The notes: generated by a model not told the origin, from the letters alone. A stretch of 64,000 nucleotides of DNA from an uncultured Niabella sp. (GCA_934486785.1 CAKSQK010000003.1:1-64000), one strand, 5' to 3'; shown: positions 9,773 to 18,270, counted from the first letter of the stretch. Program-made: numbers and translations.

Positions 9773-12700
9773 ATGAAAAAAATATTCATACTACTGTTAT
9801 TTACTATAAGTATAATTTCTAGGGCGCAAAAGGTAGAAATAGTGTTGCCGACTGAATCGGGCTTTGGTATTAGAACAGAGTTTGATCCAAATGGAAAGTT
9901 TTTATATGCATTTAACCCAAAGGGCATAGTTACCAGGGATATAGTAACCGGGAAACAATTAGCAACGGTTCCTCTTAACATTAATGGGGAAATATACTCT
10001 ACAACAATAGACCCTTCAGGTACAAAAATAGCTGTTACAGTGTTTCAGGCGGTAAAAGTTTTTTCACTTAAAACAAAAAAACTTCTATACGATATTTCTG
10101 TAAAAGATTACCAACCCGTGGCAGTTTTTTCACAGGATGGGCAGGCGATTTATGTTGCCGGTGAAAATGGAATAGCCATGTATGAAACTTCTACAGGTAG
10201 TTTCAAAAAACAAGTAATTAAATCATCCTTGAAAGTAGATCAAATTAATAAGATTAAATTTTTTGATAATGGTAGTAAAATGTTGCTGCCTGAAATTGGA
10301 GGATGGTCAATCGTTGATCTCACAGTTGATAAAATTATCTTTCGGGGGAAAACGCCAATGGAAATAGACATTAAAGCTACTTCTGTACTATCCGGAATGG
10401 TTTTTAGTGCAAGCAATTACATTCCTAATAAAGGAGGGCCAGGCAAGGCCTACGCACAAGATATGATGACAGGGGAGATTATGCACACTTTCAATGAGGA
10501 TAGTTATAACATACAATTTATACCATCTTGTGATGATGATCAGCTATTGGTAAATGTATTTAATAACACCGTAACCAATCTTAAACTATACGATGGAAAA
10601 TCATTTATCAAAAAAGATAAAGTAGGTGAGGACTTTAAGTTTGGCGACAATGCACGGTTTATCGGCAGTACAGGAGAATTTTTCGCAAATTCTTCAAGGT
10701 ATTCTTTACCTGAGAACAAAATATTAACAAAATATAATTCATCAATAGGCGGTGTTGATAGATTTCTCAGCTATAATGCTACTAATAATATTCTTGTGTA
10801 TGATGTGGCAAATGTGGAACTACGTGCTATAGACCTCTTACGCATGGTGCCCGGGCCAAGAAAAAACTATACTAATGGGCATTCTGTTAATCTGCCCGTG
10901 GCGACCAATGGCTTAGACACCATTGTGCTGTTTCCTCAAATTGGCCCTGCCGAGTTACAGGATCCGACACAAGGTAAAGTGTTAACTAAATTTCCGCTTA
11001 CTATGCCTCATCTTACTGAAAGCCCGTTATTTCTATATCAGGAAAATCTAAATAACGTAGTTTTTGCAGAAAGAATAACACGAGAAAGTAAAACATTTAT
11101 TAAGAATTACGATTTTAAAACAAAGGCTATTACTACAATCTTTACAGCTAATAACTTAAAGCTCTCTACTATCAGTTATAATAAAAAATATATAGCAGCT
11201 TTTGAATGGAAGCATAATACAGTACCCACATTTGGAGTATGGGAACTAAGCTCTGGTAAAAGACTTTTTACAGCCCCTGCTATAAACGGGGATCAGGATT
11301 TTTCCGAAGCCTCATCCATTTCCATTTCTGATGATTGCAAATCACTGTTAATTGCAAAAGGAAGTTTTTTATATACGTATGATATTAGCAGCGGGCGGCT
11401 TTTAACTAAGTCAAGGGAATTAAAAAGATCCTACAACGGTTCTGATTTTGAAATTACAGCAACCATCTACGGTGTTAGCAGAGATTTGCAATTGTACGCA
11501 ATGTCAAACAAAGAATTGTTGCATAATGAGCGATCTATTTTCGTCTTTAACCAAAAAGGAGAAAGGCTCTTTACTTTTGATGATTCTGTTTCAACACCAC
11601 AAAAAATTTTATTTTCCAATGATAATAGATTGTTATACTCGATTGCTTTTGACGGGCGCATTGTAATTTACGATCTTAAAGAAGGAAAACTTTTAGGGAC
11701 TTTATATCTTTTTAGCAATACGCAGGATTATGTTTTTATGACCCCCGACGGACGCTTTGATGGCACCCCAGACGGCATTAAGCAAATTTACTTTCTGAGA
11801 GGGCAAGAAACAGTATCTGCAGACAAATATTTTGAGAAGTATTATACTCCCAGCCTTTATCAAAGATTACTTGCAGGAGAAACATTCCCTCCTGTTTCTG
11901 ATGACACTAAACCTATGCCTGAAGTTAAGATTTTATATACTGAAAAGAAAGTAAGTGAGCGTATTGGATCAAAAGCAATTTTAAACACTTCAGGCACCGC
12001 CGAAATAACCGTAAACGCCACTGCGCCAGAAGATAAAGTAGATGAGATACGTCTGTTCCACAACGGCAAAGCCGTGAACCTCGCAACACGCGGCCTGTTT
12101 GTTGCTGATGCTGATGGCGCCGAGAGCAAAAAATATACAATCAATCTTTTACCCGGAGCAAACAGTTTCCGCGCTATTGCTTTGAACAGTCAGCGGACAG
12201 AGAGCGAACCCGATGAAATAGTTGTCAATTATAAAAACGGTGATGCACCCGCCCCAAAACCTAATAATAATACCAACAACAGCGTGAAGGTTGATGAAAT
12301 TGACAGGAACGCGACGCTGCATATTGTAGTTGTAGGAATTAATGCTTATAAAGGAAAGATCAACCCGCTTACTTATGCCCTGCCGGATGCTACCGCTTTT
12401 AAAACAGAATTAGAGAAAGACGCCAAATCGGTTATCGGCAATGTAAAATCCTATTTAATTGCTGATGATGCAGCCAGCAAATCAGGCATTGTAGCGGCTT
12501 TTGAAAATATTAAAAAATCTGCAAAGCCCGAAGATGTGTTTGTGTTTTACTATGCAGGCCATGGCTACATCCATCCCACTAATAAAGAATTTTATTTAGT
12601 AAGCAGCGATGTAGCCGATGGTGGTGAAAGCCTTTTAAAGAATGGTGTTTCATCAAAAGAGTTACAAACATTTGCGGTTGATATTCCGGCACAAAAACAA

Positions 12701-13060
12701 CTGTTCATCATGGATGCCTGCCAAAGTGCAGGTGCGTTTGAAGCAATGCTAAAACACGATGGTGAACAACAAAAAGCTCTGGCGGTGGTAAGCCGCAGCA
12801 CGGGTACACACTGGATGGCGGCGAGCGGCAGTACAGAAACAGCCAAGGAATTTGGTGAACTGGGGCATGGGGTTTTTACATACTCATTATTGGAAGCCCT
12901 GAAAGGAAAAGCTGTTAGCAATAAAATGATTACGGTAAACGGATTGAAAAATTACCTGCAAACCATTGTGCCTGAACTGGTGAAAAAATACGGAGGCAAC
13001 AGCCAGTATCCCGCCAGTTATGGCTTTGGCAATGATTTCCCCGTGGAAATTGTAAAATAA
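9773..13060 (+). CDS. Exported caspase-like (C14) protein 3 with propeller and Ig-like domains
   Basis: The 1095-aa third paralogue has a signal peptide (about residues 1-18), a propeller-like region (about 20-715, with TPDGRFDGTPDGIKQIYFL near its end), an Ig-like domain (about 735-825) and a caspase domain (about 846-1095) with His930 and Cys983. It lacks the RNLxVxDDxP motif: the same spot reads KKVSERIGSKAIL. The identical tract shared with paralogue 2 begins just after this point, at base 11999. It follows paralogue 2 after 108 bp without a clear terminator, so it may belong to the same transcript. The sensor part differs from the other two, implying different ligands or partners. Confidence 0.87.
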   Translation: MKKIFILLLFTISIISRAQKVEIVLPTESGFGIRTEFDPNGKFLYAFNPKGIVTRDIVTGKQLATVPLNINGEIYSTTIDPSGTKIAVTVFQAVKVFSLKTKKLLYDISVKDYQPVAVFSQDGQAIYVAGENGIAMYETSTGSFKKQVIKSSLKVDQINKIKFFDNGSKMLLPEIGGWSIVDLTVDKIIFRGKTPMEIDIKATSVLSGMVFSASNYIPNKGGPGKAYAQDMMTGEIMHTFNEDSYNIQFIPSCDDDQLLVNVFNNTVTNLKLYDGKSFIKKDKVGEDFKFGDNARFIGSTGEFFANSSRYSLPENKILTKYNSSIGGVDRFLSYNATNNILVYDVANVELRAIDLLRMVPGPRKNYTNGHSVNLPVATNGLDTIVLFPQIGPAELQDPTQGKVLTKFPLTMPHLTESPLFLYQENLNNVVFAERITRESKTFIKNYDFKTKAITTIFTANNLKLSTISYNKKYIAAFEWKHNTVPTFGVWELSSGKRLFTAPAINGDQDFSEASSISISDDCKSLLIAKGSFLYTYDISSGRLLTKSRELKRSYNGSDFEITATIYGVSRDLQLYAMSNKELLHNERSIFVFNQKGERLFTFDDSVSTPQKILFSNDNRLLYSIAFDGRIVIYDLKEGKLLGTLYLFSNTQDYVFMTPDGRFDGTPDGIKQIYFLRGQETVSADKYFEKYYTPSLYQRLLAGETFPPVSDDTKPMPEVKILYTEKKVSERIGSKAILNTSGTAEITVNATAPEDKVDEIRLFHNGKAVNLATRGLFVADADGAESKKYTINLLPGANSFRAIALNSQRTESEPDEIVVNYKNGDAPAPKPNNNTNNSVKVDEIDRNATLHIVVVGINAYKGKINPLTYALPDATAFKTELEKDAKSVIGNVKSYLIADDAASKSGIVAAFENIKKSAKPEDVFVFYYAGHGYIHPTNKEFYLVSSDVADGGESLLKNGVSSKELQTFAVDIPAQKQLFIMDACQSAGAFEAMLKHDGEQQKALAVVSRSTGTHWMAASGSTETAKEFGELGHGVFTYSLLEALKGKAVSNKMITVNGLKNYLQTIVPELVKKYGGNSQYPASYGFGNDFPVEIVK
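11999..12906 (+). repeat. 908-bp identical tract, copy B
   Basis: This is the counterpart of 8603-9510 within caspase-like gene 3. The first differences are the base before 11999 (C against A) and base 12907 (A against G). Paralogue 1 carries the same domains but is clearly diverged at the DNA level. Confidence 0.93.
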
Positions 13061-13124
13061 CACATCCAAAAAGGAAACTTGTGCGTGGAATAGTTCCGGC
13101 AACCAATTAATTTCTGTGTAAAAG

Positions 13125-13769
13125 TTAGTTTAGAATACCGAGGCGATTCACCAGGTCTAAGAGAGAAACGACGTTATGAGTATCCGTTTTTCTGAATATA
13201 TTCTTACGGTGGGTTTCCACTGTTTTTTCACTGATGAATAAGTCTTTAGCTATTTGCTTATTAGTCATCCCTTTGGTCATCAGCTTTATGATCTCTAATT
13301 CACGAATAGAGAGCTTCAGATCTTCATTTTCTTTTTTACGCCTGCTGTAACATTCCAATTCCTCCAATATTTCATCAGAAAAGTGTTGCCCGCCATCGTA
13401 AACTTTTTCAATCGTCGCGATCAGTTCTTTTTTGCTTACAGATTTTGGTAAAAAACCTTTTATTTCGGCATTCTCGATCAGGTTGTAGATGGTCTTCCCA
13501 TCGTTGTTCATTGAAAGGATAATTATCTTTATTTCCGGACGTTCTTTGCGCACCATCAGGGCAAATTCGTAGCCATTAATCAGCGGCATCATCAGATCAA
13601 GCAATAGTATATCAACAAAACAATTCGGGTTCTGTAACATTTTTAATAATTCAAACCCATTAGTATGCTCCAGTTCTACGTTCAATTGCTCAGAACTTTC
13701 AAGCAAACGCTTTAGTCCGTCAATTACTATCTGATGGTCATCAAGGATAGCGATGTTAATTTTTTTCAT
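13125..13769 (-). CDS. NarL/FixJ-family response regulator
   Basis: The protein is 214 aa from the start I chose (MKKINIAILDD at 13769); an in-frame upstream start at 13799 would add ten untypical residues. A receiver domain (about 1-120) shows the acidic pair Asp10-Asp11, phosphorylatable Asp58 in LLLDLMMP, and Lys in GFLPKSV. A LuxR-type helix-turn-helix domain (about 145-210) has LSIRELEIIKLM and SEKTVETHRKNI. The start overlaps the end of the sensor kinase gene by 14 bp, so the two form one operon and presumably a cognate pair. It is convergent with the caspase array and is the natural candidate to bind the palindromes at 931, 15590 and 15651. Confidence 0.93.
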   Translation of the reverse strand: MKKINIAILDDHQIVIDGLKRLLESSEQLNVELEHTNGFELLKMLQNPNCFVDILLLDLMMPLINGYEFALMVRKERPEIKIIILSMNNDGKTIYNLIENAEIKGFLPKSVSKKELIATIEKVYDGGQHFSDEILEELECYSRRKKENEDLKLSIRELEIIKLMTKGMTNKQIAKDLFISEKTVETHRKNIFRKTDTHNVVSLLDLVNRLGILN

Positions 13770-15537
13770 TGTTTGGTTTAGTTGGTATATGAAATGCAAT
13801 TAGTGCCCCTTTTCCCTTAGCGCTGCTAATATCTAAAATTCCTTTGAGAAAATTCACCCGTGTCCTGATATTTTCTAAACCAATACCATTCTTGTCACTA
13901 ACTTCAGCCACATCGAAACCTATTCCGTTATCCTCTATTGTTGCGTTGATGCTTTCATGGTCCTGCATCAGTGAAATATAGAGTTTTGTCGCTTTTGCAT
14001 GTTTGATCACATTATTGATACATTCCTGAAATATCCGGTAAAGCACTATCTGTATGTTGTGATCGTGATCTTTACTTAACCCTTCAATATTCAGGTTAAT
14101 TTCAAGGCTGTCACTATCAATTTTATCGATCAGATTTTTCAGTGTGCCGCTTAATCCGAACCTTATAAACGCACCCGGCATCATTTGGTGTGTAACGCCA
14201 CGCATTTCTTTTATAGATTCATCAACCAGGAAAATAATCCTGTTAAAAGATTCTTTGTCCTTTTCATTTGAGGAAAATCTGTTTTCGAATGCCTCCAAAT
14301 TCATCTTGGCAGCACTCAGCAACTGTCCCAAACCATCATGAAGGTTGGATGACATTCTTTGCCGCTCATTTTCTTCGGCCTCTATAATTGCTCTCGCAGA
14401 AAGGTCCTGCTGTTCAATAATGGTTTTTTGCACCAGGCTTTTATGTTTAAATTTCGAAGACTTATAAGATGTGAAAAATAGAAGGGATAACAACAATACG
14501 CTTCCAACACCACCAATCAGTTGCATATTTTTCGATTTAATTGAAGCGTTTTTTTCAGCAAGCAACTTATCTTTTTCTGTAACTTCATATTTGGTATTCA
14601 GTTCCTGTACAGTTTTCTGCATATGCGCATTGAACAGGCTATCCCTGATCTTATTGTAAGACTCGTAAGAAATTAAGGCGCTCTCAAACCTGCCTTGCTT
14701 CTTATAATAGTCAGTTAACAAAAGCTGGTTGTTGGCCATTAGATCCAGGTATCCGGCTTTTTCAGCGAATTCATTACTATTTGCTATATCTGATTTTACT
14801 GCTTCACTATTATTAGCGGCCAGGTGAATCCGTGCAAGGTCAGTATAAGCAAGTGAAATAGCAAACGTGTCTTTTTTTGCACGAAATAAATGCAAAGCTT
14901 CGATCGCGTTTTCTTCGGCGCTCTTTAGTTGCTTTTGTATTAAAAGCACCCCGGATATAAAATTATAAGCATAAGCCATGCCGAGGGTGTCATTTATTAT
15001 GCGCGTAAGTTCCAGGGAGCGTGAATAACACTGAATGGCCTTATCATACTTCTTTTGATATTCATATACCACTCCATTTTCGTTTAAAACGGTGGCCATA
15101 TTTAACGTATCGCGTAGTTCTATAAAAATATTCAGCGCCCTTTCATACGATCGCTCTGCCGCATAAAGCATCTTTGTTTTACGGTAAAGTTTCGCCTGCT
15201 CAATAAACGTAAGGCCCAATTGGTGTTTTTGTTTTTTTTGCTCCAGGATGTTTATCGCTTTACTATAAAGCACAGCTGCAGTTTCAAAATCGCCCTTAAA
15301 ATAGTTAGCTTTCCCTTTTATACGGTAAAACACAGCTTTTTGCACCTCATCGTTTGACGCATTTATTCCGCCGTCACATAAGTTAATAGCCTGGTTAAAA
15401 TCCGTCGTAGCAAGTTTGTCTGCGAGCTTTGCTAATGAATCAGTATTTGCCTCAGCATTTTGAAATGATAATATTATTAAACACCAAAATGTTGTTTTTA
15501 TCGATAACCGGCTTATATTTTTCAATCTGCTGTTCAT
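13756..15537 (-). CDS. TPR-containing membrane sensor histidine kinase (HisKA_3 type)
   Basis: The 593-aa protein has an N-terminal hydrophobic signal (about 12-30) and a long periplasmic region of tetratricopeptide repeats (about 35-300, for example YDKAIQCYSRSLELTRI). One transmembrane helix follows at about 339-357, then a HisKA_3 dimerisation domain with His400 in SSNLHDGLGQLL. The C-terminal HATPase domain contains IEDNGIGFD and NGIGLENI. This layout is common in Bacteroidota NarL-type systems. The TPR domain probably senses a protein or envelope signal. Its upstream region carries two copies of the 20-bp palindrome, suggesting autoregulation. Confidence 0.92.
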   Translation of the reverse strand: MNSRLKNISRLSIKTTFWCLIILSFQNAEANTDSLAKLADKLATTDFNQAINLCDGGINASNDEVQKAVFYRIKGKANYFKGDFETAAVLYSKAINILEQKKQKHQLGLTFIEQAKLYRKTKMLYAAERSYERALNIFIELRDTLNMATVLNENGVVYEYQKKYDKAIQCYSRSLELTRIINDTLGMAYAYNFISGVLLIQKQLKSAEENAIEALHLFRAKKDTFAISLAYTDLARIHLAANNSEAVKSDIANSNEFAEKAGYLDLMANNQLLLTDYYKKQGRFESALISYESYNKIRDSLFNAHMQKTVQELNTKYEVTEKDKLLAEKNASIKSKNMQLIGGVGSVLLLSLLFFTSYKSSKFKHKSLVQKTIIEQQDLSARAIIEAEENERQRMSSNLHDGLGQLLSAAKMNLEAFENRFSSNEKDKESFNRIIFLVDESIKEMRGVTHQMMPGAFIRFGLSGTLKNLIDKIDSDSLEINLNIEGLSKDHDHNIQIVLYRIFQECINNVIKHAKATKLYISLMQDHESINATIEDNGIGFDVAEVSDKNGIGLENIRTRVNFLKGILDISSAKGKGALIAFHIPTKPNNEKN

Positions 15538-15589
15538 TTAATCTTTTGGTAATATTTTTTGTAAAGATTAAATGAATAGACTTTTAACA

Positions 15590-15609
15590 AATACCTTATA
15601 CAGGGTATT
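15590..15609 (+). promoter_or_regulatory. 20-bp palindrome, operator candidate 2
   Basis: AATACCTTATACAGGGTATT matches site 1 at 17 of 20 positions. It lies between the kinase gene (start at 15537, minus strand) and the divergent lipoprotein gene. On the minus strand it abuts a TTTG 51 bp upstream of the kinase start, which could be a -33 element. I do not see a convincing -7 box for it. Confidence 0.55.
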
Positions 15610-15650
15610 TTGTAATGCTTTTTGCTTACAAGCAACCGGTTTTCTCAAAA

Positions 15651-15670
15651 AATACTTTCTTCAGGGTATT
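15651..15670 (+). promoter_or_regulatory. 20-bp palindrome, operator candidate 3
   Basis: AATACTTTCTTCAGGGTATT keeps the right arm of sites 1 and 2 exactly and has a weaker left arm. It lies 61 bp from site 2, close to six helical turns, and overlaps the TTG at 15669-15671 used by the promoter candidate for the lipoprotein gene. Confidence 0.55.
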
Positions 15671-15698
15671 GACACAAATTTCAAAAAAAAGATTTTTG
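15669..15698 (+). promoter_or_regulatory. Promoter candidate for the small lipoprotein gene
   Basis: TTG at 15669-15671, a 19-bp spacer and GATTTTTG at 15691-15698 reproduce the arrangement upstream of the peptidase gene, with the palindrome over the -33 box. The start codon at 15735 is 37 bp further on. Confidence 0.45.
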
Positions 15699-15734
15699 CT
15701 TTTAATATTTCACAAACAAAAAAAGCAACAATTT

Positions 15735-16262
15735 ATGAAACCATTACAAATGACCCTCTTAGCTGCTATTGTATCAGCTACACTATTTTCATGCAGCAAA
15801 ATCGCCGACAAAGTTTCTGGTGGCACCATAACCTCCGGTAAATGCGAGATAAAAGCAAATATTTCCGGCGCAGTTTCCGGTAGTTATGAATCAGTTTTGT
15901 TAAGTAGTATGTGTACCAAATCTCCGGCTCTCATTAGTCTTTCGACAACCACAACAAGTCTTCCCATAAAAACTTTTATGATCATGTTGCCTGGCGATGT
16001 TAAAGTTGGTACTTATAACAATTTAATGGCAAACGATCAGTCATGGGCATTTTCCTATACCCATAATACTTCTGATGTGGGACAAACTGAGGCAAATCTA
16101 TTCGTTACTCCATTGGAAAATAAGGCGCCGAATTTCACAGTGACCGTTACTAAAATAACAAGCACCGATATTGAAGGCACTTTTAGCGGAACAATGACGA
16201 ATCCAAAAACAGGTACTAAAACTATCACAATCAGCAATGGTTCTTTTAAAGGGAAATTCTAG
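15735..16262 (+). CDS. Small putative lipoprotein (175 aa)
   Basis: I chose the start MKPLQMTLLAAIV at 15735 because it gives a clean lipoprotein signal with lipobox LFSC (Cys20). The longer in-frame reading from 15615 would run through the palindromes and the promoter. The mature part is Ser/Thr-rich with a beta-sheet look and ends in a pattern (TGTKTITISNGSFKGKF) seen in many Bacteroidota exported proteins of unknown role. It is divergent from the sensor kinase gene and shares the repeated 20-bp palindrome with the kinase and the C1A peptidase, so it is likely part of the same regulon. No function is proposed. Confidence 0.7.
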   Translation: MKPLQMTLLAAIVSATLFSCSKIADKVSGGTITSGKCEIKANISGAVSGSYESVLLSSMCTKSPALISLSTTTTSLPIKTFMIMLPGDVKVGTYNNLMANDQSWAFSYTHNTSDVGQTEANLFVTPLENKAPNFTVTVTKITSTDIEGTFSGTMTNPKTGTKTITISNGSFKGKF

Positions 16263-16288
16263 TATACGCTAACACTGGGAAACTCCAG

Positions 16289-16314
16289 AAGACTGTCTTA
16301 AGGCAGTCTTTTTT
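16289..16314 (+). terminator. Rho-independent terminator after the small lipoprotein gene
   Basis: AAGACTGTC and GGCAGTCTT form a 9-bp stem (one G-T pair) with a TTAA loop, followed by TTTT. Confidence 0.8.
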
Positions 16315-16455
16315 CATATAGAAACCTGTTGACAAGTTTTTATACAAAAATAACAGATAGCTGACCCAACGCGAAAAAACGAAACAACTGCGTTTGCTTT
16401 ATTGGTCATCAATCAATAAAATATTCCTGTTTTATCGATATAAATTCCAAATTAT

Positions 16456-16475
16456 GGGTGTAAATTTGGGTGTAA
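16456..16475 (+). repeat. Paired GGGTGTAA direct repeat in the tRNA-Ser 3' flank
   Basis: GGGTGTAA occurs at 16456-16463 and 16468-16475 in an AT-rich stretch on the 3' side of the tRNA gene. The 246 bp between the lipoprotein gene and the tRNA otherwise hold only a terminator. It could be a remnant of an integration site, but there is no integrase gene or second tRNA fragment to support that. Confidence 0.35.
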
Positions 16476-16508
16476 TTATTATATAATATTGATTATCAAT
16501 GTTATTAG

Positions 16509-16596
16509 CGGAGACCAAGGGATTCGAACCCTTGATACCCTTTAGGGGTATACACACTTTCCAGGCGTGCCTCTTCAACCACTCGAGCAGGTCTCC
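16509..16596 (-). tRNA. tRNA-Ser (anticodon GGA)
   Basis: The 88-nt gene folds with the acceptor stem GGAGACC/GGTCTCC, G as discriminator, anticodon loop CTGGAAA (anticodon GGA, reading UCC and UCU), the long variable arm expected of tRNA-Ser (TACCC/GGGTA) and a T arm AAGGG-TTCGAAT-CCCTT. The CCA end is not encoded. Confidence 0.97.
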
Positions 16597-16598
16597 GT

Positions 16599-16705
16599 AT
16601 AAAATTTTCTTCAATGAACGTTTAAGTGCCTTCTACACTTTCTCCCGCTACGCGGGACGTGTTCAACCATCCCGAATTTCGGGATAAAATTTTCTTCAAT
16701 GAACG
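16599..16705. repeat. 22-bp direct repeats flanking two short palindromes
   Basis: A 22-bp stretch beginning ATAAAATTTTCTTC is present at 16599-16620, directly against the tRNA 5' end, and again at 16684-16705. Between them lie TCCCGCTACGCGGGA (16643-16657) and ATCCCGAATTTCGGGAT (16669-16685), both hairpins with a TCCCG/CGGGA base. The block fills the 141 bp between the tRNA and the tatD stop codon and may act as a bidirectional terminator or be a small mobile palindromic repeat. Confidence 0.75.
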
Positions 16706-16737
16706 CTTTGTAAAAGCAGGCTGGCAAAGATAATGGT

Positions 16738-17508
16738 TTACGCCTCCATGCGGAAGAGTTTTTCAGCATTTTTTGTGGTAATGGCGGCCACTTCTTCAAT
16801 CGCTATGTTCTTAATTTCAGCTATTTTCTGTGCAATGTATGGAATGTAGGCTGGTTCGTTGCGCTTGCCGCGGTAAGGCGCAGGAGCCAGGTACGGTGCA
16901 TCCGTTTCCAGCACAATATACCCAGGCGGCACATGCTTCAGTACTTCATCCAGCCCCGATTTTTTAAACGTAACAATGCCGCCAATGCCCAGGTAAAACC
17001 CGTTATCTATGATCGCATTGGCCTGCTGCAGGCTACCGCCAAAGCAGTGAAATACGCCTGTGAGGCCGCGGCCCCGGTATTGACGCACCACTTCAATGCA
17101 TTCATCAATAGATTCGCGGCTATGGATCACCACCGGCAGGTTATAAGTAATGGCCCATTCTATTTGCTGTTCAAAAGCTTTGTATTGCGCGTTTTTATAG
17201 GTAAGGTCCCAGTAAAAATCAAGCCCGGTTTCGCCAATGGCGGCAAATGTTCCCTGCTGTAAATGCTGCTCCACAATGCGTAATTCGTCAGCCAGCTTAT
17301 CGTTTACCGAGCAGGGATGCAGCCCCATCATACTGATGCATTTTACCGTTGTTTTTTCCGCAGCTTCAAGCATTGCCTGGTGGGTGGATGCGTCAATCGC
17401 CGGCATGATCACCGCTTTAATACCCGCGTGCGCGGCACGGCGCAGCATGGCGTCATGGTCTGCGGCAAACTGTTCAAGATAAATGTGCGAATGCGTATCT
17501 ATATACAT
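16738..17508 (-). CDS. tatD: TatD-family metal-dependent deoxyribonuclease
   Basis: The 256-aa TIM-barrel amidohydrolase-type protein carries all the metal-site residues of the TatD family: His6 and His8 in DTHSHIY, Glu93 in GETGLDFYWD, His129 in VVIHSRES, His154 in HCFGG and Asp203 in ETDAPYLAP. TatD proteins act as Mg-dependent 3'-5' nucleases and as D-aminoacyl-tRNA deacylase-like hydrolases in the cytoplasm. The length is normal. It stands alone between the tRNA and the deacetylase gene. Confidence 0.93.
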   Translation of the reverse strand: MYIDTHSHIYLEQFAADHDAMLRRAAHAGIKAVIMPAIDASTHQAMLEAAEKTTVKCISMMGLHPCSVNDKLADELRIVEQHLQQGTFAAIGETGLDFYWDLTYKNAQYKAFEQQIEWAITYNLPVVIHSRESIDECIEVVRQYRGRGLTGVFHCFGGSLQQANAIIDNGFYLGIGGIVTFKKSGLDEVLKHVPPGYIVLETDAPYLAPAPYRGKRNEPAYIPYIAQKIAEIKNIAIEEVAAITTKNAEKLFRMEA

Positions 17509-17604
17509 GCTTTATGTTTTTAAATACAAACAGATTAACATTATTTTTTTGCTTATTTCTGTAAAACGTAATACCTTCACCATAAGTTTTCATAGGGTAC
17601 GGAT

Positions 17605-17637
17605 TAAAAATCGGGCTTGAGTATTCACTCAGGCCCT
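17605..17637 (-). terminator. Rho-independent terminator after the deacetylase gene
   Basis: GGGCTTGAGT (17613-17622) pairs with ACTCAGGCCC (up to 17636). On the minus strand the hairpin is followed by a run of five T residues (complement of 17606-17610), matching the end of the polysaccharide deacetylase gene at 17653. Confidence 0.65.
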
Positions 17638-17652
17638 TATTTTAGATGGTTA

Positions 17653-18270
17653 TCATGGATTTAGGGCTTCAAATGTATAGCCTTTTTTACTGAAAAATTC
17701 CAGCATTTCAGGCAGCGCGTAGCAAACATTTTTAAAGGCTTTTTCACTGTCGTGAAACACGATGACGGAGCCATTCCCGCTGTTTTGCACCACGTTTTCC
17801 AGGCATTTTTTCGGTGTGATGCGTGCGTCAAAATCACCGCTCAGCACATCCCACATAATAATGTTGTACCCGGCTTCTCGCAGGGCCTTTCCCTGCTTTT
17901 TCCTGATGCGCCCGTAAGGCGGCCGGTACAGGCGGCTCTCAATATAGCCAGAAGCCTTTTGAATGTTTTCCAGGTAGGCCGCCACATCAGTTTTCCACCC
18001 GTTTAAATGATCGTGTGTGTGATTGCCCACCGCGTGCCCTTCAAAAAGAATCCTGCGATAAATATCACCATGCGCCGCTACGTTCTTGCCAATGCAAAAA
18101 AAAGTGGCTTTGGCATTGTATTTTTTCAATGTATCTAAAACAAAAAGCGTGGCCACCGGGTGCGGGCCGTCGTCAAAACTGAGGTATAATTGTTTTTCAC
18201 GTGTGGGAATGTGCCAGACGTAATGGCTGTAAATTTTTTTAAGCCATCCGGGAGTTTTTACAAAATACAT
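17653..18270 (-). CDS. Polysaccharide deacetylase (NodB domain, CE4)
   Basis: The 205-aa protein is nearly all NodB homology domain. It has the catalytic base and metal Asp pair in SFDDGPHP (Asp33, Asp34), metal ligands His84 and His88 in GNHTHDH, RPPYGR (motif 3), and VIVFHDSEKAF near the C terminus. CE4 enzymes remove N-acetyl groups from peptidoglycan or other amino sugars. No cleavable signal peptide is evident, although the N terminus is amphipathic. The gene is preceded by a 190-bp intergenic region shared with the divergent small membrane protein gene. The exact substrate cannot be read from sequence. Confidence 0.9.
   Translation of the reverse strand: MYFVKTPGWLKKIYSHYVWHIPTREKQLYLSFDDGPHPVATLFVLDTLKKYNAKATFFCIGKNVAAHGDIYRRILFEGHAVGNHTHDHLNGWKTDVAAYLENIQKASGYIESRLYRPPYGRIRKKQGKALREAGYNIIMWDVLSGDFDARITPKKCLENVVQNSGNGSVIVFHDSEKAFKNVCYALPEMLEFFSKKGYTFEALNP

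Noticed and set aside
16263-16737. Integration site of a genomic island at tRNA-Ser.
   Set aside because: No integrase, no second copy of the tRNA 3' end and no cargo boundary is seen. The flanking GGGTGTAA pair is too weak.
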